Assembly (NCBI GenBank): GCA_943737045.1 | Contig: CALSFV010000241.1 | Coordinates: forward strand, 434,001 to 498,000 | Length of the DNA: 64,000 nucleotides | Source of the DNA: Parapristionchus giblindavisi | Taxonomy: Eukaryota > Nematoda > Chromadorea > Rhabditida > Diplogasteridae | Direction: 5' to 3' | Part shown: positions 13,092 to 26,100 of the stretch, piece after piece | Position numbering within the stretch: position 1 is the first letter of the stretch | Layout: each line of letters begins with the position of its first letter | The notes under the pieces: model-generated | Databases searched by the model: none | What the model was told of the DNA's origin: nothing | Seen by the model: only the letters and a program-made list of their open reading frames with translations | Translations under genes and position numbers: made by a program

Positions 13092-13699
13092 TTTCAATTT
13101 TGCGATATTTTGAATGCACGAAACAATTTGAGATTATTTTCTTTCTTTCTCAGTGTTTCCACCACAATCCTACAAGCATCATCAAGATTGAAAATGAAGA
13201 AAATTAGAAATTAAGAAAGAAAGGACGAGATTTTTTAATAGGTTGTGTTTTTCAAAGAAACGGTCCTGGTCTTAGACACTGGACAAACCTCCATAGGTTA
13301 GGCTTAATCAGTAGGATGACCCGCCCTTGTAAAGAGGAATGCAAGACAAGAGTGAAGAGTGCAAATGGAAGTAGAGTGTGACTTATTTTTATTCTTTATT
13401 ATTGAGCAAACGTGTCTGACACAGTACAAAATGATTCGATAACATCGTGAGAGAAAAACTGTTGTATCCGTTTCAGATAGAAAATTTGGCTTGACCAAAG
13501 CTAATTTCCGTTTCGCGCATTTTTTTTATTTTAAAGTAGATTTTTTTAATTTTTGGGCAAATTTAGGATTTATCTTTTAGTTGGCAACTTGGCCCTTTCA
13601 CTAGATTATCTCAAGCATTGAAGCCGAAGAAAAGACCTATGCTGCATTCTTTATCTATCTTGACTGAGCAGAAAGACTCACTTTACACCCCCAACCCAT

Positions 13700-13800
13700 C
13701 CTCCCTCTCCCTCTCCCTCTACCTCTCCCTCTCCCTCTACCTCTCCCTCTACCTCTCCCTCTCCCTCTCCCTCTCCCTCTACCTCTCCCTCTCGCTCGAC
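13700..13800. repeat. (CTCTCC)n / (CTCTAC)n low-complexity tract
   Basis: About 100 bases of imperfect hexanucleotide repeat, pyrimidine-only on the + strand apart from scattered A. The predicted Ser/Leu or Gly/Arg peptides across it are artefacts of the repeat. Confidence 0.95.
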
Positions 13801-13860
13801 CTTGCTCTCTCGCGCCCTGTGATTCTCTGGAGTCTCTCACTTTGACACACTCTCTCGCTA

Positions 13861-15000
13861 GTTAGACACACACACCTACACTCTTCGAAGTCCCCTCTTG
13901 CTGTTGTGTTGTGCTGTGTTTCTATCTCCCCTCATCTTTCTATCTAGTCCTATCATATTATCGATTATCACGATTTAAAAAAATATCATAATTGATTTAA
14001 TCACAACATGGGAATGTTGTATGATCTTTGTACATTGATCTTTTAATTCTTGCTTTTTGCACGTCTTACGATTTATGATTATGTCTTTGATTCGATTTTT
14101 CACTGAATTTGAAGTTGGTTTCTCCCGACATGTTCGCAATGTGTCATGAAGATTGAAAAAATGTCTGTCTTTTATATTGGTCAAATAAGAATGGAAACAT
14201 TTGAAGAAAAAGACATCTCGTCTTATACTTTCATCGTCGGATAACTGATTGGGAGTGGGCAACCTGAGGTGTTCATTGATTTTCTCTCTAATCGGGTGAA
14301 CATACAAGTCGATGTTTGGATTGGAGACTTTCAGAGGTGTCGATAGTTGCTATCCTTATTTTTCGTGGAATTTTCGTCTAATGTTCTACTTGTAGTTACT
14401 TCCATTTCATGAGTGTAAGGTCATTTGGTAATAAACTGACAATAGTATTGATTCTCATAACTTCATCAAATTAAGGGCACTCATTTAAACCTCTCCGCTC
14501 TTACCATTTCGCTTTCTTTGTTTACGAGAGATCACTGCTAGAGTGGAAAGTAGAATTGCTCGGGGTGCTTTTAAAGACTAGAGAAAAACAACTGCTTCGA
14601 TCTATCAATTGATCAAGCATGTGTTTCTATTCTTTATTTGAGTTCACTATAAAGAAACTGATCGCCTTATGTGCCTCTTGGTTTTAGAATGCAGCAAGCA
14701 AAGACATTTATTTGTCTTCTCTTACTCAGATCAAATTTCATATCCTTGCTATCATTCGAAATTTCTGTTGATTCTCAGACCTATTGAACTTTTATTGATC
14801 ATAAATCGAATGCTGCGTTCGAAAGAAAAGATAATATCAGAAGCTCTACGTCTTTTACACACTATTTTTCTTACCTTGCCTTGCATTTATTTTATTGTTG
14901 AGAATGTCTTGCACTTGCCCCATGCACGTTTCCTTCTTGTTTTACGGTTTCGGCGAGAATTTTTCGGAATCTTTTCCGTTCGAAAGTTTACGCAAACCTC
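13861..15000. other. Intergenic DNA without a recognised gene
   Basis: AT-rich. A degraded copy of the ~120-base hairpin MITE is at about 14476-14575. No splice-linked coding exons were recognised. Confidence 0.5.
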
Positions 15001-15004
15001 TAAC

Positions 15005-15130
15005 AATTTTAATATTCAAGAGACAAATAATATGCAAGAAGCTGCACTACACTTTTATAAATCCCTTGGCGCAGCGGTAGTGCCAAGTAGAAATTACATG
15101 GTTGCGGGTTTGAAACCCAATTCAGATTTT
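15005..15130 (+). repeat. tRNA-related SINE-like copy 1
   Basis: An A-box-like stretch (TTGGCGCAGCGGTAGTGCC) and a B-box-like stretch (GCGGGTTTGAAACCC) lie about 25 bases apart. Upstream, ATTCAAGAGACAAATAATAT is shared with the copy at 19470. Arms do not fold into a normal tRNA, so this reads as a SINE or tRNA pseudogene. Confidence 0.5.
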
Positions 15131-15155
15131 TTTTATAAAGCGCCATTACCCTGGA

Positions 15156-17162
15156 TTAAGAGAGATGGTCATTAAGACTCGACCACCCCCGGACACGTGC
15201 GCTAGCAATGGGAACTGGGGGTCCATACTTGGGTGTTAGGAGTGTCACCGGCCCTTATTACACAAAACAGCAGAAATTTCCTGTTTGTGCCCTCAGGCTA
15301 TTAGAAAAATTAATTTAAGTGCAAAAACGTTTAAAAATCATAATTTCTCAAATTGTTGAGATAAATTCCAAATATCATTTGCGATGCGTCTAGGGTGCAC
15401 AGAGCTTGCTAATTCACTATTAGCATCGAATGTGCGTTGATTCCTAAACCACTTTTTTTACTTAAAATTTTTGTTTTTTCGGACAAATTATTGCTTGTTG
15501 TAGATTGCTGCAAAGATTTCCGACCAGGTATTGTAGCCTAAGCAATTCTGCATTGATTTCACTTAAAACCGGGTTCTTCCCGTTAGACCATCTTGCCGAA
15601 ATTTTCGCTCGAATTTCCGTCATCGATGGTTTTCCCGAACAAATGTATTTTCCAAACGTATTTTCCAAACGATTGGTGCGGAATTGTGGTCTACACAAAG
15701 TTTCGAGGTGAGGCCAGTCAAATGACACAAGAAGCCCATCACTTGGATCAATTTGAAAATTTCGATTTTCATGACCCGGGGGTCATGGTCCGAAAATTTC
15801 GAAATTTCTCAAGTTTGAAATGTTTTCATTTATGCGGCTTATTGTGAAGTACCAATGATGTGAATAATATTCATCCAATGCTCAATGGCTGATCTATCCT
15901 TTCAACCAATTTTTTGAAAATTTTCATTCTGATTGCGTGCGAAAAATCAGAATTGTGTTTGAATCAGTTTCCAACTTGATTTCTGTAACATTCTGTCATA
16001 GTACTTTACAATATACATAATCAATTTGAAAATCGTTCATTTTCGAAAATTCAATTTTTTTGCCATGAACCCGGGGTCATGGAAATCGATTTTTCAAAAG
16101 TGAGCCAAATGCCGGGATTTCAGTTCTACTATGTTTACTCATCGTGAAACTTCACATTGTCATTGTCATTTGCTCATTGTCGCAGCATTCGAGTCGACAA
16201 ACTGCAATATTTCAAAAATTTACCGTGAAAGTAGGCACTCAAATTTAATTTTCTGAATTTTCGAAAATGAACAATTCTCATATTGATTATGTATATTGTA
16301 TAGTACTATGACAGAATGTTACAGAAAGCAAGTTGGAAACTGATTCAAACACAATTCTGATTTTTCGCACGCAATCAGAATGAAAATTTTCAAAAAAATG
16401 GTTGAAAGGATAGATCAGCCATTGAGCATTGGATAAATATTATTCACAGCATCAATACTTCACAATAAGCCGCAGAAATGAAAACATTTCAAACTTGAGA
16501 AATTTTGAAAATTTTCAGACCATGACCCCCGGGTCATGAAAATCGAAATTTTCAAATTGATCCAAGTGATGGGCTTCTTGTGTCATTTGACTGGCCTCAC
16601 TTCGAAACCTTGTGTAGACCACAATTCCGCACCAATCGTTTGGAAAATACGTTTGGAAAATACATTTGTTCGGGAAAACCATCGATGACGGAAATTCGAG
16701 CGAAAATTTCGGCAAGATGGTCTAACGGGAAGAACCCGGTTTTAAGTGAAATCAATGCAGAATTGCTTAGGCTACAATACCTGGTCGGAAATCTTTGCAG
16801 CAATCTACAACAAGCAATAATTTGTCCGAAAAAACAAAAATTTTAAGTAAAAAAAGTGGTTTAGGAATCAACGCACATTCGATGCTAATAGTGAATTAGC
16901 AAGCTCTGTGCACCCTAGACGCATCGCAAATGATATTTGGAATTTATCTCAACAATTTGAGAAATTATGATTTTTAAACGTTTTTGCACTTAAATTAATT
17001 TTTCTAATAGCCTGAGGGCACAAACAGGAAATTTCTGCTGTTTTGTGTAATCAGGGCCGGTGACACTCCTAACACCCAAGTATGGACCCCCAGTTCCCAT
17101 TGCTAGCGCACGTGTCCGGGGGTGGTCGAATATGATCGAGTCTTAGGGAGCATGCCTCTTAA
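15156..17162. mobile_element. TTAA-bounded foldback element, copy 2
   Basis: About 2.0 kb. Long inverted arms: the block with GGGGGTCCATACTTGGG (15218-15234) recurs inverted near 17080, and the outer ends are TTAAGAG and CTCTTAA. Both arms contain the same 88-codon open frame in opposite orientation, a by-product of the inverted repeat. Shares inner sequence with the element in gene A. No transposase seen. Confidence 0.8.
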
Positions 17163-19297
17163 GCAAATACTGTACAGTTTGTAATAAACTTTTGCTATCT
17201 TTCTGTGTCCACATATTCTTCACGAAAATATTCGCGTGAGAGAGTGATTAGTTTCGCATTTTAAATCGAATCTTAAATATTCTATGACTGTTCCTGCAGT
17301 AAATCAATCTGTTTAAGTAGATCATTCTTCCAATGATCCAATATCCATCACCAGAATGCTTCCTATTCCCCTTCCTCCTCTATTCATTGACTTTACGATG
17401 AGAATAAGGTTGATGGGAAGCCATTTTGTCAGTTTTCATGAGCTCCTCGAGAACCCGACTGAACGTTTTATTGGACGGACTCTGAACTTTTGATCTCTTT
17501 GTTTACGGAGATATTTAATTACTTCCCTGATACTTCTGAAATCCTTGCAATCTAAAAATACTGTTTGTATTTTTTTAAAATAATGATTATGAAAAATTAT
17601 AATTGATTTTTCTAACAGATTATTTAGATGAATGGCTTATACGAAAAATATATGAAATTTGGATTCACTATCCTAGCAGTGATCTCCCGTAGGACTTCGT
17701 GATTGAACAAAGAAATTTACTTCAACCTTTACCTTATATACTCTATATCTCGATCTCATTGGTCACTACTCTTCCATAATCCCATTCGATTGTCCTATTA
17801 TCTCATCGTGATTTGTGGACCACTCTTCACTCGAGTAGTTGGTGGATGTAGGCCCTACTCTTGCACACTCCAGACAACTGTTCGAAGTTGTTACCCAGAA
17901 TACTCTTCATCAACTCGAACTAGACATCTGATTTCTGGCATAGTACGTGATCTCTAAAAATAATTTATCTTGTTGATGTGCGTTCCTATAAGTATGCTTC
18001 AACCAATGGCATGCTGGTTACAAAGAATACTCACCATCCACTGTTTTCTGATACCTTACGCGATCTAAAATATCTTGGTTGTGAGCACGCTTATAGGCAT
18101 GTTCTGACCAATGACACACTGGTCTCGTTGGCGTGGATGAAGAGCACGGAATGAAGAGAAAAGAATTGTTTTTAACACTTTGATCTTGCTCGTAAGCATA
18201 CTTAGACTAATGGCTTGTTAGCCTCATTGCTTGATTTCTTGTCATTCTCTAGTTCTTTTCAAAGATACGACATGCTGTAACAAAGTGCGAGAGGAGCGCA
18301 ACACATCTGTTGTTGTTTATCCGCTTAGATATTGTCCTCATGCATGTGTGACATTAGCATGCTCATAAGCTTGCTTCCAGCATGCTTAGCAGACTTGGTA
18401 TACGATAAGTGATCGATGATTTTAATGAAACCACAATACATGTCCCCTGATGATATCTCTACCGATCAACAACTTTTATGATACATCGATAATCTCATCA
18501 ACCAACTGGCTATAAAGGCACACACGAGCTACTTTTACTCTCCGCTCTGGTCACGCACTCCCGTCGATGAAGAAAGCGAGAGAATGTTGCCAGAGCTGAG
18601 AGTTTAAAATTTACTCAGGATGTTCCTGTACATCTCCATATAGTCTGATCACTGGACACCTTTCGCCGTCTGAAAATTATTAAAATATTATGCGAAATTA
18701 TTGAAATCTGCAGTTTATCTCATGTAAATTTCCGGATAAAAATCAGCGATTAAGTTCATGGCTAATAGTTCAGCTCAATATCTGTTTATCTTCGATGATT
18801 CAATGAGGCTTGTTTTTCCGGTTCCTCTCCATTCGCTAGATTACACATACCGATCAATTGGCAAAGAGAGAGTGTGAGAGTGTGAGAGCAGGTGGTGTCT
18901 CCGTTCTCTGTCTCCGAATTAGAAACCCACTCATATGTGCTGATTAGGTGTTGAAGAGGACATCAGGAAATGATGGGAAACCAAAATATGCGAAATAATG
19001 AAAAAAATCGTATCTTCTTTCGATTTATCACTTTGACATCATATTCTGCACTTTTATAATTAGTACTTTCGAACCAAATTATAATCGCATTGTCTGAGAT
19101 CTGTATATTCATTTCTATTATTTTTTTCTTGGTGAATACTTGATTCGTATCATTATTCCATCATTCCATTGTTTTGCCTACGTGACTTTCTCTTGATTTT
19201 CATAGAGATATTTCATTTACTCAATATTTCAGAACGAAAGAGGCAATCAAAGAACGAAGTGAAGAAGAGTGCTCAGTCGTAAAGTCGTTCATTCATA
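17163..19297. other. Intergenic DNA without a recognised gene
   Basis: It holds an end of the TTTAAAGGTGGAG MITE family (17185-17232), three degenerate ~105-base repeats (17941-18240), a hairpin MITE (18535-18640) and, near the right end, the presumed promoter and trans-splice acceptor of the 4-TM gene. Confidence 0.5.
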
Positions 19298-22200
19298 ATG
19301 GGAGCCACTCCAGCCATTCCGTGTTCCAGTCTGAAAGTGAGCTCATTTTCATTTAGTTTATGATTTGATTTTTTTTCTTGGTGAAAAAGCCAAGATCAAG
19401 GCCCCTCAAGCTTCCGGATCAGTGTATTGAAAAGCTTTTAAAGATCGAGGCCCTCGAATGTCTATGCAAATATATAACATATCGGCTATTCAAGGGCTAA
19501 ATGATATGCAAGAAATTAGAACTTCCATTCGTGCATCACTTGGTGTAGTGGTAAAGGCGCTGTCTAGTAAGCGCAACGTCGCGGGTTCGAAACCTATTGC
19601 CCAACTTTCTTATTTTCAAAATTTCGCGCCTTTGCCTGTACATCAAGCATGATTCATTCACGATTCTAGCGATCAATAAGCTAAATTATCATAAACTAAT
19701 TTATGTAAGGTATGCAGAATAACTTTTGCTATCTTTCTGTCTTCACAGTTTGTTCACGAAAATATTGCCCGGACACCACCTTTAAGGTTAATTTCCAACA
19801 AATATGTTGGGTCTATTCAACAATTCGGTTCGATCGATATATGATTATAAAAACCATTTTTTTTCTGACCGAATTGAGTATTAATTTTCATATTTTTTCT
19901 GTCACTGTTGTTACAATTATTCAATGTAAGATAAAACTAATAAATACATATAATTCGGTGGATTTGCAGACAGCTGGAGTCGTGGTGGCCGTCGTCGAGG
20001 TTATTCTGTGTATTCTCTCCGTATATGGTCTCTTCAGGAATCTCCATCTCTTCGGATCTTCTTACTTCTGGTGGTTCCTTCTCGGTAAGCAACTTTACTT
20101 TTTTTTCACGAGTTCAAGCTATTTTCCAATTTCATCGATTCCAAATGTATTCTAATCGATTCGATTGATTCGTTGATTCCAATAGTTTCAATTCTACCGA
20201 ACTATTTTTTTTAAACCAACAACAATTTCCGATTTTTTAAAAATTTTGCTTAACAATCGCATAACAAAGTTCCCCTATTTTGACTCTAAGCATGTCAAAG
20301 TATGAATCTGGTGAATAAAGATTATTGTATGGTTTAGATGATGTACATGATTTAAACAAGTCAAACATCTTCTTCTTTTTCAGGTATCTTCTCCGTCATC
20401 GTAATCATTCTCGCTATCGCCCTTCTGCTCTATGCCATCAAACGAGACAAACCAAGATGGCTCATTCCTCACCTATCCGCCCAGGTATTTCATGATGTAC
20501 ACACTGCGAGCTCAAGAAATTTTCGTAAAAATGCGTCATGATGATCTTTTTGCAACATTTTTTTGCATACTATTGCAGTAAATACAAAGTGACCTAAAGA
20601 TCATAGATCAAATATTCAAATTTGCTAAACTATTATTTAGATAGTCTAGTAATGATAAAAGCCAAGAGAAAAGTGATCGGTGTTTCGGCCAAAGATCAAT
20701 GATTCCAGATCTTCCTTATTCTCTTCCTAATTGTGGTTGCATTTGTCGTTGCTCTTCTCCTTATCTTCCATTATTATTCGGGAATTCGTAATCTTCTCGG
20801 AGTCAGCAACTACCATATGAGTGATGATTGTCAGTTTTTCATTCATTTAAGTAACACCCGGACTCAATTTGAACCTTTCCGTTCTGGCCACACTCTCTCG
20901 CTGTCTGCGAGAGAGTGATACAAGAGCGGATAATAAAAAAAAAGCTCGGGGTGTGCCTTTAAAGACATCATAATATTTTTTCCTTTCTAGCCACTCTTCT
21001 AATGGGTATAATGATCATCGTAATCTATCTCCTCGTCGCTCTTCTCGAATGTTTCTTCCTCTTCATTATCTGGAAACTATACAAGTAAGCCACCTTTCGA
21101 TCTTATTGGAGTTCATATTAAGACTTAATTCCTTAGCCTTACGATTTTTGATCAAAACTTAAGGCACATGAAGAGCTATTACGATATGAAGGACGGTATG
21201 GGATGGACTGGCTCGCTTCCTAAGGTAAAGTATGAACCTGGACTTTGTGATATTACGCATTATAAAAAATGAAGTAATAACGAAACGTCATTTGAAACTA
21301 TCGTAACAACACATGGTAAACTCAATCCGTTTTCGTATATGAGAGAAAGTATGCGCGAAAACGAATTTCGAATTTGATCGATGGCAAAAGATCAAAGATC
21401 ATTTCTACTACAGGATGCTTACCACGGATCTCCTATGATGGGTGATGCTTATCCCTATGGGCAAGACAGACAAGCACAGTCACAGCACGATGAAATGGTA
21501 GTCTTTCTTTTCGTTTACAATGCAAACAATCAATATTTCATATCATGCCACTTGATAATACGTTTCTAAAAAAGTGTGAACGCCAGATTTTAACAAGGAC
21601 TGTCTAGTATTCTTTGAAATCGCAATTTTGAATCGAATTTCGCTTTGTCTCGTCGTTCAAGTTGATAAACAAAGATTTACATTTCTCTTTGCAGGGATAC
21701 GGAAACCAGAGCTTCCAAGGCCGTGGACAGTACCAGGTAGATTATTCTTTATAGGATGCTTTGAACTTGAAGATTCACAATTCGAATTGTTTTTAAAGAT
21801 AGAATCCCCCGAATATTTTTGTGATTTTTTTTTTTATTATTCGCGCACCTATTCGCGCGCGCGCAAATAGGTGCGGGAATTCAAATTCCGACTTTATTTC
21901 ATCGATTTTTAGCAGTTAAAATGAAAATTCAACTCCCTGCTCGCTAAAAAAATGCAATCCGCGAAAAATCGCAGTCGGAAAGTCTGAATTTGAATTCCAG
22001 ACGCCTCTTTGCGCGCGCGCGAATTCAAATTTCGGGTTTCCATTTTCGAATTTCTGGGTACTTTTTTAACGGGTGGAAAGTCGCCGATTTCGGTTTTTCA
22101 TTATTTTTTAACGATTAGCTAGCTGTACCTATTGAATGATCATGAATGAATCGCTCGAAGTTCAGGCAAATGCGCATTTTTTGTAAATTGGAAATTTCGG

Positions 22201-22393
22201 CAATAGGTTCCGAATTTACCATTATGCTAATAGGTCGACGAGAGAACACTCTAACTTTCTAAATATCACTTGCCCTTTGAATCTGTTAGTCGTAAACATT
22301 CGAGTTACTCCATCTTTAAAGAAATTTCAGCCTGATCATCAGCAACAATATTACAACACGCAAGATTCCCACGGATTCGACAGGCGTTATTAG
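19298..22393 (+). CDS. Four-pass membrane protein with Tyr/Gln/Gly-rich tail
   Basis: Nine exons in consistent phase: 19298-19336, 19970-20084, 20384-20484, 20709-20829, 20991-21084, 21164-21224, 21414-21497, 21695-21736, 22331-22393, giving 239 aa. Four hydrophobic segments are seen: about 15-36 (AGVVVAVVEVILCILSVYGL), 50-74, 86-110 and 126-153. A short loop follows TM2, and the region between TM3 and TM4 is polar. The ~85-residue C-terminal tail is hydrophilic and rich in Tyr, Gln, Gly, Asp and Met, with PYG and YYN motifs, and is probably cytoplasmic. This layout resembles LAPTM4-like or nematode DUF7027-type tetraspan proteins, but I see no decisive motif. It converges with channel gene B. 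A TTTCAG acceptor about 65 bases before the ATG suggests trans-splicing. Confidence 0.85.
19470..19610 (+). repeat. tRNA-related SINE-like copy 2 (Thr-AGT-like)
   Basis: It lies in intron 1 of the 4-TM gene. The sequence has a tRNA-like body with GTGTAGTGGTAAAGGCGC as A box, an anticodon-like loop containing AGT and GCGGGTTCGAAACC as B box. The acceptor ends do not pair. It shares upstream sequence with the copy at 15005. Confidence 0.5.
21838..22120. mobile_element. Palindromic MITE with CGCGCGCG inner motif, copy 1
   Basis: It lies in intron 8 of the 4-TM gene. Inverted segments around GAATTCAAATT and GCGCGCGCGAATTC face each other, followed by the motif GGTGGAAAGTCGCCGATTT. The same sequence makes up the loop of the 3 kb palindrome at 28890-29232, so it is a separate mobile unit. 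Confidence 0.75.
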
Positions 22394-23122
22394 ATAAACG
22401 TAATATACACCAAAGATATTTTCAAAATTTTAATTCAAGTTCTTTCTATACACAGAAGAGCAAAGACACAACTCATGTACAGATGTGCTACCGAAACATT
22501 AAATTTTGTTTTTCAAAGTTTCGGTGGAATTGCGATTCATGAGTTAGGTTGTGTTCTTCATGATTTACTGTTTCAAATTATTTCTTGTCTGTCTCCCGTT
22601 TCGAAGTTAATGCATTAATTTTTAATCTCATCTCATTAATTGAAATATGACTTTCATTTTTTTCTTACATTTTAGTTTTTAAGGATTTCAATAATGTTTA
22701 CATATTTGTCAATCATTTCATTTATGTTATCGACTCGGTGCCTCTTAATCTTCGCTATTATTATATCTTCTATGCCAAACTTTTAAGACCAAACATTGCT
22801 TGCCATATTTTGTTCCCTCATTCAAATACCAACATCTCTGCTGTAAATTCCGCCTGCACATCTCTCTATTTTATCGATCGATCTTTTGCCATGTTGTAAG
22901 TTGCTCATAATGAATTAATAAAGTTTTGTAAAATAATCATATTTATTTCTTATTAACAGATGTTTATCAAAATGAGTGAAAGAGAATATTTTTGAACACT
23001 ATAATTGAGAAAAGAGAAAGAAATGCATAATCGTATAACATAGAGACGTTTTGCCACAAGGCACGATTAAAATTTGTAAAGGTACACATTTCTTAAACTT
23101 TAAATTTTTTATAATTATTATA
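22394..23122. other. Convergent 3' region between the 4-TM gene and channel gene B
   Basis: Presumed 3' UTRs. AATAAA is seen near 22917. Part of this region (about 22806-23010) has a second copy at 39327-39500, one edge of the segmental duplication. Confidence 0.6.
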
Positions 23123-26100
23123 TTACTGAGGAACCGGTGAACGGTCAGCGTCACGGAGGTTCATCGGATTGTAGATATTTGACATTCCCTAAAATGAAAG
23201 GATCGATCAATATTTGTGAGTGATCTCTCCTTATCACACACACTATTTCCAGAGTTGGACACTAAAATAGTAAAATATATGAAACTGTCATATTAAAATG
23301 GTTAACTCATAGTGAGATACTACGTGTACACTTGGTGGAATGAAGAAAAAAAGGAATATTTAAAAAAAAACCTTTCGTCTTGGTTTGGTGTCGAAATCAT
23401 CTTTAGCGTACTCTTGTTTCGTCTGGAAATCATAAAAATCAAATTTTATGATAAATGTCACTATCCAATCTGTTCATTTCTGGAACTATTTTAATTGACA
23501 TTAAGATTTTCTCTTGAACATGTCCTTGACATACATTTCTCTTCTCAAAATATTGTGTAAGAGTCTGACCTTCTCAACACTTTTCTGTAGATCATCCATT
23601 TCTATTCGACGTGAATTATGAGTCGTACAGAAGTAGAACAAAATGAAGATGAGAATGAAGAATTCGAGAATCGAAATTATGGACATTCCTTGAAGATTTT
23701 TTATTTATTTATTGTTTTTTTTATTATTATTAATATTTTTAATCGATGCGCTCAACTGTAATACTTATTTATTCGCGAACGACTGAAGCAATGATCAGTA
23801 TGCATAAAGATAAAAAATTCATATCAACGACTCAAAAAAAATTCCCTCAATCATTTTCTCATCAACTGAGGACAAAGGTTGATGACTCTAACCTACAAAT
23901 TAGTGAAGAATTCCTGAAAGTAGCTTTTCGATCGTATACTTCCCCTATAGATACGGAATTTTTAGCTAAATACAAGTTTGGTTTCCTTACACGATTTTTT
24001 CATTTCGTTGTTGTGCTCGTTGATGAATCAATAAAAAAATCTATATTTCTCACCCAAAAACAATCCCAACTGCCCTCCGATATCAGATATGACGTTGACT
24101 ATCTGAAAACAGATGCTAACATGATGAAAAATCAGTTCTTGATATTTCCAAGAGTGTCCCTACCGTATACGCCGCGGATTCCGCCACAACTTGATAGTTC
24201 ATTCTCTCGTAGAAAATCTCGGCAAGAAGCGTATGCGATTGATACCTGCGGTTTATTTTGGTTTGTTATTATTACTATTCTTGTTTTTTATTCGTTCACA
24301 GAAAAGATCTTCAAATCATTCAATATTTTGTATTAATGAAAGTCAAACCAACCAAATCAAGCAATTTGTCTCATTCGCTATCTCAAAGTCTCCTAGCCAC
24401 GGTTGTCCAGTCTGATTGTAGGCTGTGCACTCTCCTGGCTGGAAATATAGGTTACTGTAGGCTACTGTACTCTATATCTATCGATTACCTTGTGTTCGTT
24501 CGAAGGCCACTGCGCGGTTGAAACGGTAACCATGTAAGTATTCATTCTGAATAGAGGTTATTGCAGCTGGAATTATGGTTAATGTCGGAACGGAAAATAC
24601 TGACTCGCAGGGTGGCATGCATTCGGCACAGTCCTTGAAGAGATTGAATGTGGTCGCTTCCGAGTCGTATAATTCCTCGATACAGGCAACTGTAAACATT
24701 CTGTCATTGTGATTTTCTCTCAGTGCTCTCGCAATTTTCTGTTATATAAAGACCCGGTCATAAATGGCAAGTGGGATTGTTTGACCACTGGCCAGCAGAG
24801 AAAAAATCGAAAGAACAGAGATTCAAAATATTATGTTTGCATTATTCACAATGTGCAAGAAATCAAAAGATAAATCGTACGGTTTTTCGCGGATGCATCC
24901 CAAGTCGAGCTATCGAATCCATCACCGAAGCATGATGTTCCACTTCCGATGAACGGATAGGTAGGATCATAACAGCCGCACCTAATAAAGCTTTTTTAAG
25001 GGAAAACCGCAACGCTTGATCTCCCACGCGTCGCGGATTAAAGGTGGTGTCCCACGAATATTTTCGTGAATAAACTGTGAGGACAGGATGGTAGCAAAAG
25101 TCATATAAGTCACCACATACTGATTCTGCGCATTGATTGACATAATCACGATTGAAAGATGTTCAATAGTGCAGGGAATGGAGAAAAGAGAGATGGGAAG
25201 GGGCCTAATGAGAGGGCAAAGGTTGAATGCCGGTCTCAAACAGACATAAACACACTTTTTACTTAAAGTATATGTCTGAGGGGCTCATTCCCATCGTGGT
25301 AAGAGCTAATGTTTCTTTTCGTGGTTCCCCATCTTTAAACAAAACAATTACTTCTTGATAATCTGCGTCTGCATGCATGACCGGTAGCAAGATTCGATCT
25401 AAAATCAGTTCATGATAGAGGTTGTCCGGTACCGTAATAAGTACCTGATATTTTCCTTTGAAGTGAGCGAACTCGCATTCAGTGTCCTCTCGACATGTAC
25501 CATAGGGTGCACCTTTTCTGAAGCATTCAAAAATACAAAATTCCAAATGTTTTACTCTCACGGTCACTTCAGAGATAAATCCGTTTTCTACCTAATTTTT
25601 CTTCCACTATAAATGTTTTGTATTTTCATTCCTAATTATGTTCTGAGCCAAAACCAACGAATATATTTTTGAATATATGTGATTAAATAAAGATATTAAA
25701 TAAATGTTGAGCACCTGCTGGTCTTTACATAACGCACACCCAAGGCAGACGCAGTACCAGGAGGGGCATAGTATCCGAGAACGTCTGGGTAAGGCTCGTC
25801 CCTCTCAAATTATTTTTAAATATTTTTATTGACCTTATTGTATTATCGCATTTTGTCCCGACTGAATTAAGGCCAAGTATCGGAAAAGTGTACCACATAC
25901 ATTACTTATTTATAATTATTGTCACGTCCTGTTTTCCACATTGTATCAAATATAGATATTTGAAAAAATAAGCATAAAAATAAAGCAAATTTGATATATT
26001 ACACATACCTTATCGTAAACCGCAATGGCTACACCCGCAGACTCTGTCCACGGTAGATAGAGATTCTGATTGGTTCTGACGATGAGACGGAGTCCGTAGA

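Larger units (their letters stand above)
11651..13337. repeat. Two tandem ~843-base units, each with a tRNA-Arg gene
   Basis: The block starting GCCTAATAAGGCATTCGG at 11651 starts again at 12494 and runs nearly identical for ~843 bases; only scattered substitutions were seen. The near identity suggests a recent tandem duplication. An older, more diverged copy of the tRNA 5' flank is at about 11030-11218. Confidence 0.9.

Noticed and set aside
13618..13845. Leu/Ser-repeat and Gly/Arg-repeat frames
   Set aside because: They only translate the CTCTCC microsatellite.
14669..15175. 168-codon open frame as a gene
   Set aside because: Its end runs through the SINE-like repeat and up to the terminus of a foldback element. 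There is no recognisable domain and no splice-linked partner.
24982..25239. Gene B seemed to lack the cysteine-pair exon, with a mobile-element end in its place
   Set aside because: The exon is at 25352-25398 (SCYRSC), 47 bases, with a normal acceptor and GTAATT donor, and it restores phase. Gene B is intact.
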